This document shows positions 52,832-61,878 of a stretch of DNA of 64,000 bases, piece after piece. The notes below the pieces were generated by a model that was given only the letters and a program-made list of their open reading frames with translations, was not told where the DNA came from and made no database searches. The translations under genes were made by a program, and so were the position numbers. Position 1 is the first letter of the stretch; each line of letters opens with the position of its first letter. The DNA comes from an uncultured Collinsella sp. GTDB taxonomy: Bacteria > Actinomycetota > Coriobacteriia > Coriobacteriales > Coriobacteriaceae. The DNA is taken from positions 1 through 64,000 of the forward strand of contig URAD01000007.1 in assembly GCA_900545745.1 (NCBI GenBank), read 5' to 3'.

Positions 52832-53596
52832 CTAGTGGCCCTTGATGGAGTTGAGGAAGTCCTGGGCGCGCTTGGTCTGGGGATGGTCGAAGAACTCGTC
52901 GGGCGTGCCGGTTTCCACGATCTGGCCGTCGGCCATAAACACGACGCGGTCGGCCACGCGGCGGGCGAAGTTCATCTCGTGCGTGATGACGATCATCGTC
53001 ATACCCTGCTGGGCCAGACGGACCATGACCTCGAGCACCTCATTGATCATTTCGGGATCGAGGGCGCTCGTGGGCTCGTCAAAGAGCATGGCCTTGGGCT
53101 GCATGGCAAGCGAGCGGGCGATGGCTACACGCTGTTGCTGGCCGCCCGAGAGCTGTGCGGGCACCTTATCGGCCTGCTCGGCAACGCCCACGCGGCCCAG
53201 CAGGTCCATGGCACGCTCGCGGGCCTCGTCCTTGGAGACGCCCAGCACATCGACCGGTCCCAGCATGACGTTCTGCAGTACGGTCATATGTGCGAACAGG
53301 TTGAACTGCTGAAACACCATGCCCAGCTCGGCACGCATGCGGGCAAGGTCCTTGCCTTCCTGCGGCAAGGGTTGGCCCTCGATGAGGATCTCGCCCGAGT
53401 CGATGGTTTCCAGGCGGTTGATGGTGCGGCACATGGTCGATTTGCCCGAACCCGAGGGGCCAATCACAACAACGACCTCGCCGCGGTCGACCGACAGGTT
53501 GATGTCGTTGAGAACGTGCAGGTCGCCATAGTGCTTATCGACGTGCTTGAGCTCGATAAGCGGCTGGTTGCCAGAAGTAGAAGTGCTCTGTGCCAT
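52832..53596 (-). CDS. Polar amino-acid ABC importer, ATPase subunit
   Basis: The 254-residue ATPase is of the GlnQ/HisP type. It has Walker A GPSGSGKST near residue 43, signature LSGGQQQRVAIARSL, Walker B AMLFDEPTSALDPE and the H-loop in VITHEM. It powers uptake through the two permeases encoded upstream in the same operon. The next gene, the amidotransferase-like hydrolase, starts within about 55 bp of its stop. Confidence 0.93.
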   Translation of the reverse strand: MAQSTSTSGNQPLIELKHVDKHYGDLHVLNDINLSVDRGEVVVVIGPSGSGKSTMCRTINRLETIDSGEILIEGQPLPQEGKDLARMRAELGMVFQQFNLFAHMTVLQNVMLGPVDVLGVSKDEARERAMDLLGRVGVAEQADKVPAQLSGGQQQRVAIARSLAMQPKAMLFDEPTSALDPEMINEVLEVMVRLAQQGMTMIVITHEMNFARRVADRVVFMADGQIVETGTPDEFFDHPQTKRAQDFLNSIKGH

Positions 53597-53632
53597 GGTG
53601 CTCGGCTCCTTATGACTCGAAATGGTAAAGCG

Positions 53633-54466
53633 TTAGCGGATGATGGTCGCGCCGGTCTTGTGCGAAACGTAGACAGCGGCCTTGTTGATCGCGACGTTGA
53701 TGAGGATATAGATGACCGCGATAACCAGGTAGACCGACACGAGGGCATCGTAGTTGGTAATGAGCACGCGGGCGTTTTGCATGAGGTCGGGGTAGCTCAC
53801 CACATAGGCGACGGTGGTGTCTTTGACTACGACCACGAGCTGCGAAATCAACGACGGAATGATAAATCGAATCGCCTGCGGCAACACGATTTTAAAGGTG
53901 ATTTTAGCTTTGGAGAGACCGAGCGCCTGGGCCGCCTCGATCTGGCCGCGCGGCACGGCATTGACGCCGGCGCGGAAGATTTCGGCAAGTACGCCGGCTG
54001 CAGCGAGCGCGACGGGGAGCGTGAGCATCCAAAACGACGGCAGCGCGATCTTGTACTGGGGCAGCACCAAAAAGAAGAAGTAGATGAACAGAAGGCTCGG
54101 CACGCCGCGGAAGAAATCGGTGAGCACGCGGCAGACCAGCTGCAGCGGCTTAATGTCGCTCGTGCGGCCGAGCATGAGAGCGAGGCCCAGCACCAGTGCG
54201 ATGACGCCGGCGGTGAGTGCGACTTTAACGGTGCCCTCAAAGCCGGCAAGCAAGAACTTCCAGGTGGTGAGGTGCGTGAAGAAATACCAATAGTGGACCG
54301 AAAGCTGGCCGGTCACATAAAAGCGCTGCAGTACCAGGACGACGAGTGCGGCGACGGCAACAAGCGAGATGGCGGTGCCGATGCGAATCTTGGTGCGCAT
54401 CTTGGGGCCGGGAGCCTCGTAGAGCGCATCGCGCATGGTGAGCGCGGAGGTGGGGTGCTTGCTCAT
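53633..54466 (-). CDS. Polar amino-acid ABC importer, permease subunit (GluD/GlnP type)
   Basis: The 277-residue protein has a cytoplasmic N-terminus of about 30 residues, then five or six helices and the EAA-type loop with EIFRAGVNAVPRGQIEAAQALGLS around residue 175, which contacts the ATPase. It overlaps the neighbouring permease gene by four bases (ATGA), so the two are co-translated and form a heterodimer. The order of binding protein, two permeases and ATPase resembles glutamate importers of actinobacteria (GluABCD). Confidence 0.9.
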   Translation of the reverse strand: MSKHPTSALTMRDALYEAPGPKMRTKIRIGTAISLVAVAALVVLVLQRFYVTGQLSVHYWYFFTHLTTWKFLLAGFEGTVKVALTAGVIALVLGLALMLGRTSDIKPLQLVCRVLTDFFRGVPSLLFIYFFFLVLPQYKIALPSFWMLTLPVALAAAGVLAEIFRAGVNAVPRGQIEAAQALGLSKAKITFKIVLPQAIRFIIPSLISQLVVVVKDTTVAYVVSYPDLMQNARVLITNYDALVSVYLVIAVIYILINVAINKAAVYVSHKTGATIIR

Positions 54467-55122
54467 CGGAGGATCCTCACCTTCTTATCGATGTGGTTGC
54501 CAATGTGGCTCACCACAAAGGCCGTGCCCAGGTAGCCGAGCGCCGAGATAAAGAACGCGGCGACGCCGCCGAGCGAGCGCGTGTTGATATAGCTCACCAC
54601 GCCGGTGAGCTCCTGCGGCTTAAGCGGCACCTGGCTGCCGAGCGCGGTGGTGAGCATGACGGCGATAAAGAGGTTGGTCATGGGCAGCACGCTCGAGCGC
54701 AGTGCCTGCGGAATCACGATCTTGGCGAGGATGCGGTTAAAGCTCATGCCGAGCGAACGTGCGGCTTCCACCTGGCCGACCCCGACGGTGTTGATGCCGC
54801 TCATAAAGTTCTCGGAACCAAAGGCCGAGCCCAAAAGGACCGTGGCGACGATAACGCAGGTGCGGTAGGGTAGGACGACCTTGAGCGGCGGCAGTGCGTA
54901 GACGACGATGATGAGCAGCGCGATGCCGGGGATGTTACGGAAGACCTGGACATACAGGTCGCCAAAGACGCGCAGCGGCTTGAGCGGCGACACGCGCGTC
55001 ACGGTGACGGCAACGGCCAGCACCATGGCGATGGCAAACGACTCAAGCGTCATGCCCCAGGTTGCTAGCAGCGCGTCGATATAGTTCTGGCCATAGAGTG
55101 ACCAGAGTTCGGAGAGACTCAT
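54463..55122 (-). CDS. Polar amino-acid ABC importer, permease subunit (GluC type)
   Basis: The 219-residue protein has five helices and the ATPase-contact loop FMSGINTVGVGQVEAARSLGMS near residue 115. It starts after a terminator-like hairpin (55147-55172) that separates it from the binding-protein gene. AGGTCCGCATGAG-type sequence with a purine run precedes the ATG. Confidence 0.9.
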   Translation of the reverse strand: MSLSELWSLYGQNYIDALLATWGMTLESFAIAMVLAVAVTVTRVSPLKPLRVFGDLYVQVFRNIPGIALLIIVVYALPPLKVVLPYRTCVIVATVLLGSAFGSENFMSGINTVGVGQVEAARSLGMSFNRILAKIVIPQALRSSVLPMTNLFIAVMLTTALGSQVPLKPQELTGVVSYINTRSLGGVAAFFISALGYLGTAFVVSHIGNHIDKKVRILR

Positions 55123-55146
55123 GCGGACCTCCCGCCGATAAGGAAA

Positions 55147-55172
55147 GGGGCTCCCGTGTGTACGGAAGCCCC
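55147..55172 (-). terminator. Attenuator-like hairpin between binding-protein and permease genes
   Basis: GGGGCT-CCGT pairs with ACGG-AGCCCC (one mismatch) and is followed on the minus strand by TTTCCTTAT. Partial termination here would give more binding protein than permease, a common arrangement in such operons. Confidence 0.75.
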
Positions 55173-55261
55173 GACAACTCAGTGAGGAAACAGTTTAGCG
55201 CAATAAAGCGAATCGTGCGTTTCCGTATGGTTTCGCAGCGGCTGATGCCCAGCTTACGAGC

Positions 55262-56257
55262 CTAGGCGCCGATCTCGGGCAGTTCGGGAACATTGGTGTC
55301 GCCCGTACGGTCGCCGATGCAGATCTGCCACAGCTCGGTCCAGGTACCATCGTCCTCGATCTTCTTAAGGAAGTCGTTGACAAAGGCGACGCCGTCGGAA
55401 TCGAGCGGCAGGCCGATGCCATAGGGCTCCTTGCTGCCGAAGGGCTTGCCGGCGATTTTGTACTTACCGGGCTCGCGGACCAGGGCGCTCTGCTGCATGT
55501 TGTTATCGATGACGTAGGCGTCAACGCGGCCCTGCTGGAGTGCCTGGCGGGCCTCCTCGTCGGTCTTGAACTCCTGCTGGCTGGCCTTGGGAGCGAACTC
55601 CTCCAGGATGGCGGGGCCGTTGGAGCCGGACTGGACGGCGACGTTCTTGTCGGCCAGGTCGTCGACGCTCTTGATGTCGTCGTTATCGGCAAGCACCAGG
55701 ATGGCCTGCTGCGTGTAGTAATAGGGACCGGCAAAGGAGACAAGCTTCTTGCGCTCGTCAGTGATGGTGTAGGTGGCAAAGACGGCGTCGACCTGGCCGT
55801 TCTGCAAGACGGACTCGCGCGTGTCCGAGGTCACCTGGGTGATCTCGACCTTGTTCTCGCCCAGGATGTAGTTGGACAGGAGCTGCGCGATACCGGCATC
55901 GAAGCCACGGGTCTGACCGTCCTTCTCGTTGAGGAGGGAGAAGAGCGTGGAAGTCTGAACGCCACCGATCTTAAAGACGCCGGCGTCCTTGACGGCCGTG
56001 GCCCAGGTGCTGGCGGCGACGGCATCGTCATCGGCCTTGGGGCCGTTGTCGACGAGCTTGTCGAATGCCTTGGCGTCGAGCGTGGTGGAAGCCTCGGTAT
56101 CCTCGGAGCTCTTGGAGGAACCGGCGGCGGAACCCTTGTCGGCCTCGGCGCTGGTGTCGGAGCAGCCGGCAAGACCAAGGCCGGCGACGGTTGCGAAGGT
56201 GGCGGCAACGAAGCCGCGGCGGTCGAGAACGACCTGCTGGGAGAGGTTCTTGCTCAT
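55262..56257 (-). CDS. Amino-acid-binding lipoprotein of the ABC importer, Tat-type signal
   Basis: The 331-residue family 3 solute-binding protein has a twin-arginine in LDRRGFVAATFA and a lipobox GLAGC with the lipidated Cys32, so it looks like a Tat-exported lipoprotein. A Ser/Glu/Asp-rich linker (residues 33-60) leads to the binding domain, which has FKIGGVQTSTLFSLLN, GFDAGIAQLL and ATYTITDERKKLVSFAGPYYYTQQ typical of glutamate/glutamine binders. GAAAGGTGTT precedes the ATG. The ligand is probably an acidic or amide amino acid, or a gamma-glutamyl compound given the PuuD-like hydrolase. Confidence 0.9.
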   Translation of the reverse strand: MSKNLSQQVVLDRRGFVAATFATVAGLGLAGCSDTSAEADKGSAAGSSKSSEDTEASTTLDAKAFDKLVDNGPKADDDAVAASTWATAVKDAGVFKIGGVQTSTLFSLLNEKDGQTRGFDAGIAQLLSNYILGENKVEITQVTSDTRESVLQNGQVDAVFATYTITDERKKLVSFAGPYYYTQQAILVLADNDDIKSVDDLADKNVAVQSGSNGPAILEEFAPKASQQEFKTDEEARQALQQGRVDAYVIDNNMQQSALVREPGKYKIAGKPFGSKEPYGIGLPLDSDGVAFVNDFLKKIEDDGTWTELWQICIGDRTGDTNVPELPEIGA

Positions 56258-56371
56258 GGTAGAACACCTTTCTCAATAAAATCCCTAGCGGTTGAGTAGA
56301 GTTATACCCTATCGCGCTCAAATGGGTCAACACGAAATAACTCAGAAACATACTTACCTTATGGGTAATTC

Positions 56372-56410
56372 TACCTACCAAAAAGGGACAGGCACCTTTG
56401 TGGTGGTTTT
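56372..56410 (+). repeat. REP-like palindrome with GGGACAGG core
   Basis: ACCTACCAAAAAGGGACAGG shares core and left arm with the 4673 copy. The right side is changed to GCACCTTTGTGGTGG, giving only a short stem. Confidence 0.65.
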
Positions 56411-56448
56411 AAGTCATGGTCGGTGCGGCGACATGCCTTGCTGCTTTG

Positions 56449-56583
56449 TCTCGATCTGTAACATCTGCAGCCATTTTTGCCGAGTAACTGTTACAGATCG
56501 AGTTTTTCTCCTTAGGGGGATTTGAATGTCTCGATCTGTAACAGTTAGACGGGAATTCGGGCCCTAGATGTTACAGATTGAGA
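56449..56583. repeat. Two adjacent inverted repeats sharing CTCGATCTGTAACA arms
   Basis: The first pair is 56450-56463 with 56489-56502 (perfect 14 bp), followed by TTTTTCTCC. The second is 56529-56543 with 56569-56583 (15 bp, one G-T change). The arms are the same in both but the loops differ. The pair lies in the 385-bp gap between the binding-protein start and the dxs terminator and no gene is visible there. Confidence 0.75.
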
Positions 56584-56602
56584 TAATCGCGTCGCGAAAA
56601 CA

Positions 56603-56641
56603 AAAACCTCCGCAGGGGGGTGCTTTCCTTGCGGAGGTTTT
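56603..56641 (-). terminator. Intrinsic terminator of dxs
   Basis: AAAACCTCCGCA and TGCGGAGGTTTT are joined by a 15-base loop and followed on the minus strand by TTGTTTTCG. It abuts the dxs stop. Confidence 0.85.
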
Positions 56642-56642
56642 C

Positions 56643-58424
56643 TTACTCGTTGAGTAGTCTTGCGGCTTCGGCGGCCATGTTCTCGACCGTCATGCCGTTC
56701 TGCGCGAGCAGTTCGTTGGGGTCGTAGCGGTCGGGGAAGCCCTTGGCGATGCCGAAGGTGCGCGTGCGCACGGGCGTGCAGGCCAGGTAGCACGCCACGT
56801 GCTCGCCCCAGCCGCCGTCCAAGATGCCGTCCTCGAGGGTGACGACAACGCGATGCTCGGCGACAAGGCTGTCGAGGAACTTGCGGTCGAGCTCGGCTGC
56901 AAAGCGAGGGTTGACGAGCGTGGCCTCGATACCGTACTCGGCGGCCAAGCGGTTTGCCACGCGCTCACCCAGCTCAAAGAAATCGCCAAGCGCGAGCACG
57001 GCAACGTCGCGGCCCTGACGCACCACGTTGTAGCGAACGGCGCTGTAGTCGGTGTCTTCGGCGGGCGCAAGGTCGGGGCGGCTTACCAGGCCGATGCCCG
57101 GTACGCGGATTGCCACGGGATGCTCGCGGTGGTCGAGCGACCAGCTCAGCATGGACAGATATTCCTCCATGCAGGCCGGCGCCAAGTAGTGCATGTTGGG
57201 AAGACCGCCCAGCATGGAAATATCAAAGAACGAAAGGTGCGTCTCGGACGTGGTGCCAAAGATTGACGCACCAAACACCAAAATGGTTGCGGGGGCGTCG
57301 TTGAGGCACAGGTCGTGCCACAGCTCGTCGTAGGCGCGCTGCAAAAACGTGCCGTACACACCAAAGACTGGCTTGGCGCCCGAGCGCGCAAGCGCGGTGG
57401 CAAAGGTCACGGCGTGCTCCTCGGCAATGCCCACATCGACGAACTGTTTGCCGGCGGCGGCGCGAAGCTCGGGTGTAAAGCCCATGATGTAGGGTGTGGC
57501 GGCCGTGATGCCCACGACCTGCGGATCGCGCTCGATGGCGGCGCTGAGCGCCTCGCCCGTAATGTCGGCGTAGGTGCGCGGCGCAGGCTCGCTCGGATGG
57601 CCCGGGCAGAGCTTGCGCCCGGTCGCCATGTCAAACGGACCCACGTGGTGCCAGCGCTCGGGGTCGTTTTGGGCTGGCTCAAAGCCCTTGCCCTTGGCGG
57701 TGGAGACGTGCAGCACGATGGGATGATCGATATTGCGCAGTTCCTGCAGCGCGTCGACTAGGGCCAACACGTCGTTGCCGGCGTCCAAATAACGGTAGTC
57801 GAGTCCCATCGCGCGGAAAACGTTGCGCTCACAGGTGCCGTTGCTGGCGCGCAGCTCGGCCAGATTGCGATAGAGGCCACCGTGGTTCTCGGCGATGGAC
57901 TGGTCGTTATCGTTGACGATGATGATCAGGTTGCTGTCGAGTTCGGCGGCATTGTTGAAGCCCTCAAACGCCAGGCCGCCCGAAAGCGAGCCGTCGCCAA
58001 TGATGGTGATGACGTTGTACGCATCGCCCGCCAGGTCACGAGCGTGCGCCAGGCCGCAGCCCAGGCTCACCGACGTGGAGGTATGGCCCATGGCGAACAG
58101 GTCGTGCTCGGACTCGTCGGGATTGGCAAAGCCAGAGGCCTCGCCAAAGCGCTTCGGATCGATATAAGTGTACGCGCGCCCAGTCAGCGCCTTGTGGGCG
58201 TAGGTCTGGTGCGAAACGTCAAAGAGAATCTTGTCGATAGGGGAGTTAAACACGCGATGGAGCGCGACCGTAAGCTCAACGACGCCCAGGTTGGGGGCAA
58301 CGTGCCCGCCGACGGCGGCGGAGCTTTCGAGGATTGCCTGACGGATCTCGCCGCAGAGCAGCGGAAGCTCGGTGCGGTCGAGAGCCTTGACGTCCTCGGG
58401 CGTTGTCGTTTGCGTAAGCAGCAT
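56643..58424 (-). CDS. dxs: 1-deoxy-D-xylulose-5-phosphate synthase
   Basis: The 593-residue thiamine diphosphate enzyme joins pyruvate and glyceraldehyde 3-phosphate in the first step of the non-mevalonate isoprenoid pathway, which also feeds thiamine and pyridoxal. HVAPNLGVVELTVALH lies near residue 41, GDGSLSGGLAFEGFNNA (ThDP/Mg binding) near residue 142, HVSTAKGKG near 238, and the transketolase-like DVGIAEEHAVT near 325. It is slightly shorter than the usual 620-640 residues, mainly in the linker. It is monocistronic and convergent with nothing nearby on its 3' side. Confidence 0.94.
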   Translation of the reverse strand: MLLTQTTTPEDVKALDRTELPLLCGEIRQAILESSAAVGGHVAPNLGVVELTVALHRVFNSPIDKILFDVSHQTYAHKALTGRAYTYIDPKRFGEASGFANPDESEHDLFAMGHTSTSVSLGCGLAHARDLAGDAYNVITIIGDGSLSGGLAFEGFNNAAELDSNLIIIVNDNDQSIAENHGGLYRNLAELRASNGTCERNVFRAMGLDYRYLDAGNDVLALVDALQELRNIDHPIVLHVSTAKGKGFEPAQNDPERWHHVGPFDMATGRKLCPGHPSEPAPRTYADITGEALSAAIERDPQVVGITAATPYIMGFTPELRAAAGKQFVDVGIAEEHAVTFATALARSGAKPVFGVYGTFLQRAYDELWHDLCLNDAPATILVFGASIFGTTSETHLSFFDISMLGGLPNMHYLAPACMEEYLSMLSWSLDHREHPVAIRVPGIGLVSRPDLAPAEDTDYSAVRYNVVRQGRDVAVLALGDFFELGERVANRLAAEYGIEATLVNPRFAAELDRKFLDSLVAEHRVVVTLEDGILDGGWGEHVACYLACTPVRTRTFGIAKGFPDRYDPNELLAQNGMTVENMAAEAARLLNE

Positions 58425-58652
58425 CGTTGTGGGTTACTCCATGCGAATCGAGCGCCGGCGCTCCCTCGGCCGGCACAATTGCACAAGACAGTCTCGCACA
58501 TTTTGGCGTTTGATATGTGACGGCGGCGCGGTAATTCGCCAACTGGTGGGGCAAAACGTTTTGTCCGATGCCATACTGGTAGATTCGATGATGATTTTAT
58601 TCAATGAGTGCAGGCCGTTGCTTGCCGCCGTGAGCCGCTGGAAGGAGGCCGC

Positions 58653-59189
58653 ATGTCCGATACCGTTCGTGCCGAGAAAATCGCGCACGAGGTCGACTAT
58701 GCCGCCCGCCAGCTCGCCCAGGCGGGCCGCTTGGACCTGACGCACGAGTTTATCCAGCATGGCGATGTGACGGTCTATGCGCATGTGACTTCGGTAGCGC
58801 GGGCGAGCCTGTCCTTTGCCGAGCGCCTGGGCCGCGTCGGTGTCTCGGTCGATCGCGCCTCGTTGCTGCGCGGAGCCTTGTTACACGATTACTTTCTCTA
58901 TGACTGGCACGATCCCGATCCGAGCCATCGCCTGCACGGATTTCGGCATCCGTTTTTTGCCCTGGCGCGTGCCGAGGAAGATTTTGAGCTGACGTTGCGC
59001 GAGCGGAATATCATCGTGCGGCATATGTTTCCGCTGGTGCCCGTGCCGCCGACGTGTCGCGAGGCGTGGATTGTTTGCCTGGCGGATAAATGGTGTGCTC
59101 TGCGTGAGACGGTCGCAGGCCGCCTGCCGCGCAAGGACGAGACGGACGATAGCGTGAGTAAAGAATCGAGCGAGAAGAGGAGAGGGTAG
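58653..59189 (+). CDS. HD-domain protein
   Basis: The 178-residue protein has an HD-phosphohydrolase pattern: the His in EFIQHGDVTVYAHV near residue 30, LLHDYFLYDWHD (HD pair) near residue 75, a further His in HGFRHP and CLADKWCAL with an Asp near residue 150. The ATG at 58653 follows GAAGGAGGCC. The next gene, a CmpB-like membrane protein, starts three bases after the stop; this pair occurs together in other Gram-positive anaerobes. The substrate is unknown. Confidence 0.8.
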   Translation: MSDTVRAEKIAHEVDYAARQLAQAGRLDLTHEFIQHGDVTVYAHVTSVARASLSFAERLGRVGVSVDRASLLRGALLHDYFLYDWHDPDPSHRLHGFRHPFFALARAEEDFELTLRERNIIVRHMFPLVPVPPTCREAWIVCLADKWCALRETVAGRLPRKDETDDSVSKESSEKRRG

Positions 59190-59192
59190 ACG

Positions 59193-60212
59193 GTGGGGAC
59201 CGCGATCGACATGGCATTTGACGGCGCGACGCTTGCCGCCTGCCCACTCTCGACACTGGTGCTCTCGTTTGCCTTTTACGGGTTTTGCGGTTGGGCATGG
59301 GAGTCGACAGTATGCGCCATGCTCAATCACGGACGATTTGCCAACAGTGGCTTTTTGCTGGGGCCGTGTTGTCCTATCTATGGTGTGGGCGGCATTGCCT
59401 GCTGGCTGCTGTTGCGCGGGATTCCGGATGCCTCGAGCCAGTTTGTCGCTGCAGCGCTCGTATGCAGCGTGATTGAGTACAGCGTGGGCGTGCTGTTGGA
59501 AAAAACAACGGGCGCTCGCTTTTGGGATTACTCGCACCTGCCGTTTAACCTGCACGGACGCATCTGTCTGTACTGGGCCTGCACGTTTGGCTTGGGTGCG
59601 TTGTGTATTTGCCGTTTAGTGGAGCCGGCATTGCTGGGGCTGCTTGGCCATCTGCCGGTGCTGATTGTGCGACTGTCCGCCTTTATCGTCGCGGTCGCGA
59701 TGATGGTCGACGCGGTGTGCTCGTTGGCGAGCTGGCGGCGTCTGTCTGATCAGCTGGAGCGCGTCCGGGCCGACCTTGCCGACCGCATCAATGAGTCGCT
59801 TGCCGATGCCTCGGACTCAATGCTCGAACGTATTCCCGATTCTACGATTGACTCGGTGGCACAGACGCACATCCGCAGCCGTGCCGTTAACGCGTGGCTG
59901 GCGGAGCTGGGCGATGCGACGCTCGATGCCCTGCGCGAGAAGGCTTCGATGCCGACGTTTATCGCGGATGGTGCTCGCGGCCTGGCGCTTGCCGCCCGCC
60001 GCGTGGCCGATGCCGCGCCGAACATGCCACGTCCGTCGCTCAGCCGTCGCCTTGCCGGCAAGCGCATGAGTCGTCCGGTGCCAAGCGTGTCACTCAGCCG
60101 CCGCGACCTACGCTTCTTTAACGCCTTCCCGCGCCTGCGCATCAATCGCTACGAAGGTGTCATTCGAGCTACTAATCTTCGTGACCGCGCCCACGAGCTG
60201 TTTCGGCGCTAG
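59193..60212 (+). CDS. CmpB-like membrane protein (PF06541, 'putative ABC transporter permease')
   Basis: The 339-residue protein starts with GTG preceded by GAGGAGAGGG. Five or six helices fill residues 15-185, with the family pattern FAFYGFCGWAWES near residue 28 and GFLLGPCCPIYGVGG near residue 53, then LEKTTGARFWDYSHLPFNLHGRICL. A soluble C-terminal half of about 150 residues is helical and Arg/Ala-rich. Despite the family name, no ABC ATPase is nearby. It is co-transcribed with the HD protein, suggesting a shared, unknown job at the membrane. A 198-bp gap without visible features follows. Confidence 0.78.
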   Translation: MGTAIDMAFDGATLAACPLSTLVLSFAFYGFCGWAWESTVCAMLNHGRFANSGFLLGPCCPIYGVGGIACWLLLRGIPDASSQFVAAALVCSVIEYSVGVLLEKTTGARFWDYSHLPFNLHGRICLYWACTFGLGALCICRLVEPALLGLLGHLPVLIVRLSAFIVAVAMMVDAVCSLASWRRLSDQLERVRADLADRINESLADASDSMLERIPDSTIDSVAQTHIRSRAVNAWLAELGDATLDALREKASMPTFIADGARGLALAARRVADAAPNMPRPSLSRRLAGKRMSRPVPSVSLSRRDLRFFNAFPRLRINRYEGVIRATNLRDRAHELFRR

Positions 60213-60410
60213 CCGGGACGGGCGCGCCCACGGCTCCCTTGCCCGCGTATTTCCCGTTCGTTTCGCGCCCGTTGCTGCGCCGTTTCCAAGATTGCGGCAC
60301 CGTTTCCATTCGACAACGCAGCGTTTAACAACGCCGTATCTGGTCTACACCAGTTGCCCCTCGGCCCCATTATGGGCGCCGACAACGTTCATGCGACCAA
60401 GGGGGAGCGA

Positions 60411-61688
60411 ATGTACGATACGGGATCGACAACGTTTATGCTCATCTGCACCATGCTCGTGTTTTTAATGACACCGGGTCTGGCGTTTTTCTATGGCGGC
60501 CTGTCCAGGCGCAAAAATGTCATCAACACTATGCTCATGTGCTTTGGCGCCATTGGTCTGGTTGGTGTGCTGTGGATTGTTGCCGGCTGGTCGCTGGCCT
60601 ACGGCGGCGACGGTTCCAGCCCGTTTATTGGAGGCCTTGACCAGCTGCTGTGCCTGCCGGTGCTCAACCAGGTGCTGCAGGCGGCCGAGGGCAATGCCGC
60701 GGACGGTGCCGTCTACCCTCAGATTGTCAGCATTGCCTTCCAGATGGCGTTTGCCATGATCACGGCAGCTATCGTCACGGGTAGCCTGGCCGGCCGCGTT
60801 AAGTTTGGTGCCATGACGGCCTTCCTGGGCATTTGGCTGCTCGTGGTCTATGCGCCGCTCGCCCACATGGTCTGGGGCGGCGAGGGCTCTTTTATCGGCG
60901 ACATCATCGGCGCGCTCGACTTTGCCGGCGGCGACGTGGTGCACATTTCGTCCGGTCTTACGGGCCTGATTCTCTGCTTAATGCTCGGCCGTCGTCGCGG
61001 CTTTGGCATGGTGAGCTACCGTCCGCATAACGTGCCGTTTGTGGCGCTGGGCGCCGGCCTGCTTTGGTTTGGCTGGTTTGGCTTTAACGGCGGCAGCGAG
61101 TTTAAGGCCGACGCCGTGGCGGCGCTCGCCATCCTCAACACTGTGACGGCCAGCGCGGCGGGTATGGTCTCGTGGCTCGCCGTTGAGCGCGTGCACACCG
61201 GTCGACCCACGCTGGTGGGCGCTAGCACCGGTCTGGTCGCGGGCCTCGTGGTGGTCACGCCGGGCGCGGGCTTTGTCGAACCGTGGGCGGCACTGGTCAT
61301 GGGCCTGATTGTCTCGCCCGTCTGCTACTTGGCTATCAGTCATCTCAAGACCAAGTTCGGCTACGACGATGCGCTCGACGCGTTCGGTTGCCACGGCATC
61401 GGCGGCATCTTGGGCGGTGTGCTCACGGGCCTGTTCTGTGTGCCGGAGCTTTCGTGGACCGGTAAGGGTGGCCTGTTCTACACGGGCGACGTGTCGCTGC
61501 TCATCTCGCAGATTTTGGGCATTGTGGTGACGGTCGCTATTGTACTGGTGCTCGACTTGGTGATCGCCGCGGTGGTCAAGGCGCTGTTCCACGGCAGCCT
61601 GCGTGTGGACGAGGCCGACGAGGCGCTGGGCATGGATGCGAGTCAACACGGCGAGAGCGCGTATCCCTCGTTCTCGGGACTTGACTAG
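60411..61688 (+). CDS. amtB: Ammonium transporter
   Basis: The 425-residue Amt channel has eleven expected helices. The ATG at 60411 follows GGGGGAG. Family marks include PGLAFFYGGLSRRKNV near residue 22, HMVWGG and DFAGGDVVHISSG near residues 150-185 (first pore His), and DAFGCHGIGGILGGVLTG near residue 325 (second pore His). It conducts ammonia/ammonium. The P-II gene follows on the same strand, as usual for amtB-glnK operons, with a family A element in the 190-bp gap. Confidence 0.95.
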   Translation: MYDTGSTTFMLICTMLVFLMTPGLAFFYGGLSRRKNVINTMLMCFGAIGLVGVLWIVAGWSLAYGGDGSSPFIGGLDQLLCLPVLNQVLQAAEGNAADGAVYPQIVSIAFQMAFAMITAAIVTGSLAGRVKFGAMTAFLGIWLLVVYAPLAHMVWGGEGSFIGDIIGALDFAGGDVVHISSGLTGLILCLMLGRRRGFGMVSYRPHNVPFVALGAGLLWFGWFGFNGGSEFKADAVAALAILNTVTASAAGMVSWLAVERVHTGRPTLVGASTGLVAGLVVVTPGAGFVEPWAALVMGLIVSPVCYLAISHLKTKFGYDDALDAFGCHGIGGILGGVLTGLFCVPELSWTGKGGLFYTGDVSLLISQILGIVVTVAIVLVLDLVIAAVVKALFHGSLRVDEADEALGMDASQHGESAYPSFSGLD

Positions 61689-61733
61689 CGGCTTCCCCAG
61701 GCTCCGCACCTTGCCGTTCAATCGTCGCGCGGC

Positions 61734-61826
61734 TTTCCCAGGCACCCGACCTTGCCCCTCAAACCGTCGCTTGCGTACCGAAGTACGCGGCGCTCCTCTT
61801 TCGGGGCAATCTCGGGCACCTGGAAA
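61734..61826 (+). repeat. Family A structured element between amtB and glnK
   Basis: The outer helix (TTTCC.AGG..CCCGA with TCGGG..CCTGGAAA) encloses CCTTGCCCCTCAAACCGTC and GCTCCTCTTTCG around an inner hairpin GCGTAC-CGAA-GTACGC. Immediately upstream, 61704-61730 carries a second partial copy (GCACCTTGCCGTTCAATCGTCG) without its right half. It begins about 45 bp after the amtB stop. Confidence 0.75.
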
Positions 61827-61878
61827 ACCCGCGTCATTGAATGGCAATTCATTTCTTTGATAAAGAGAGGAATTTACT

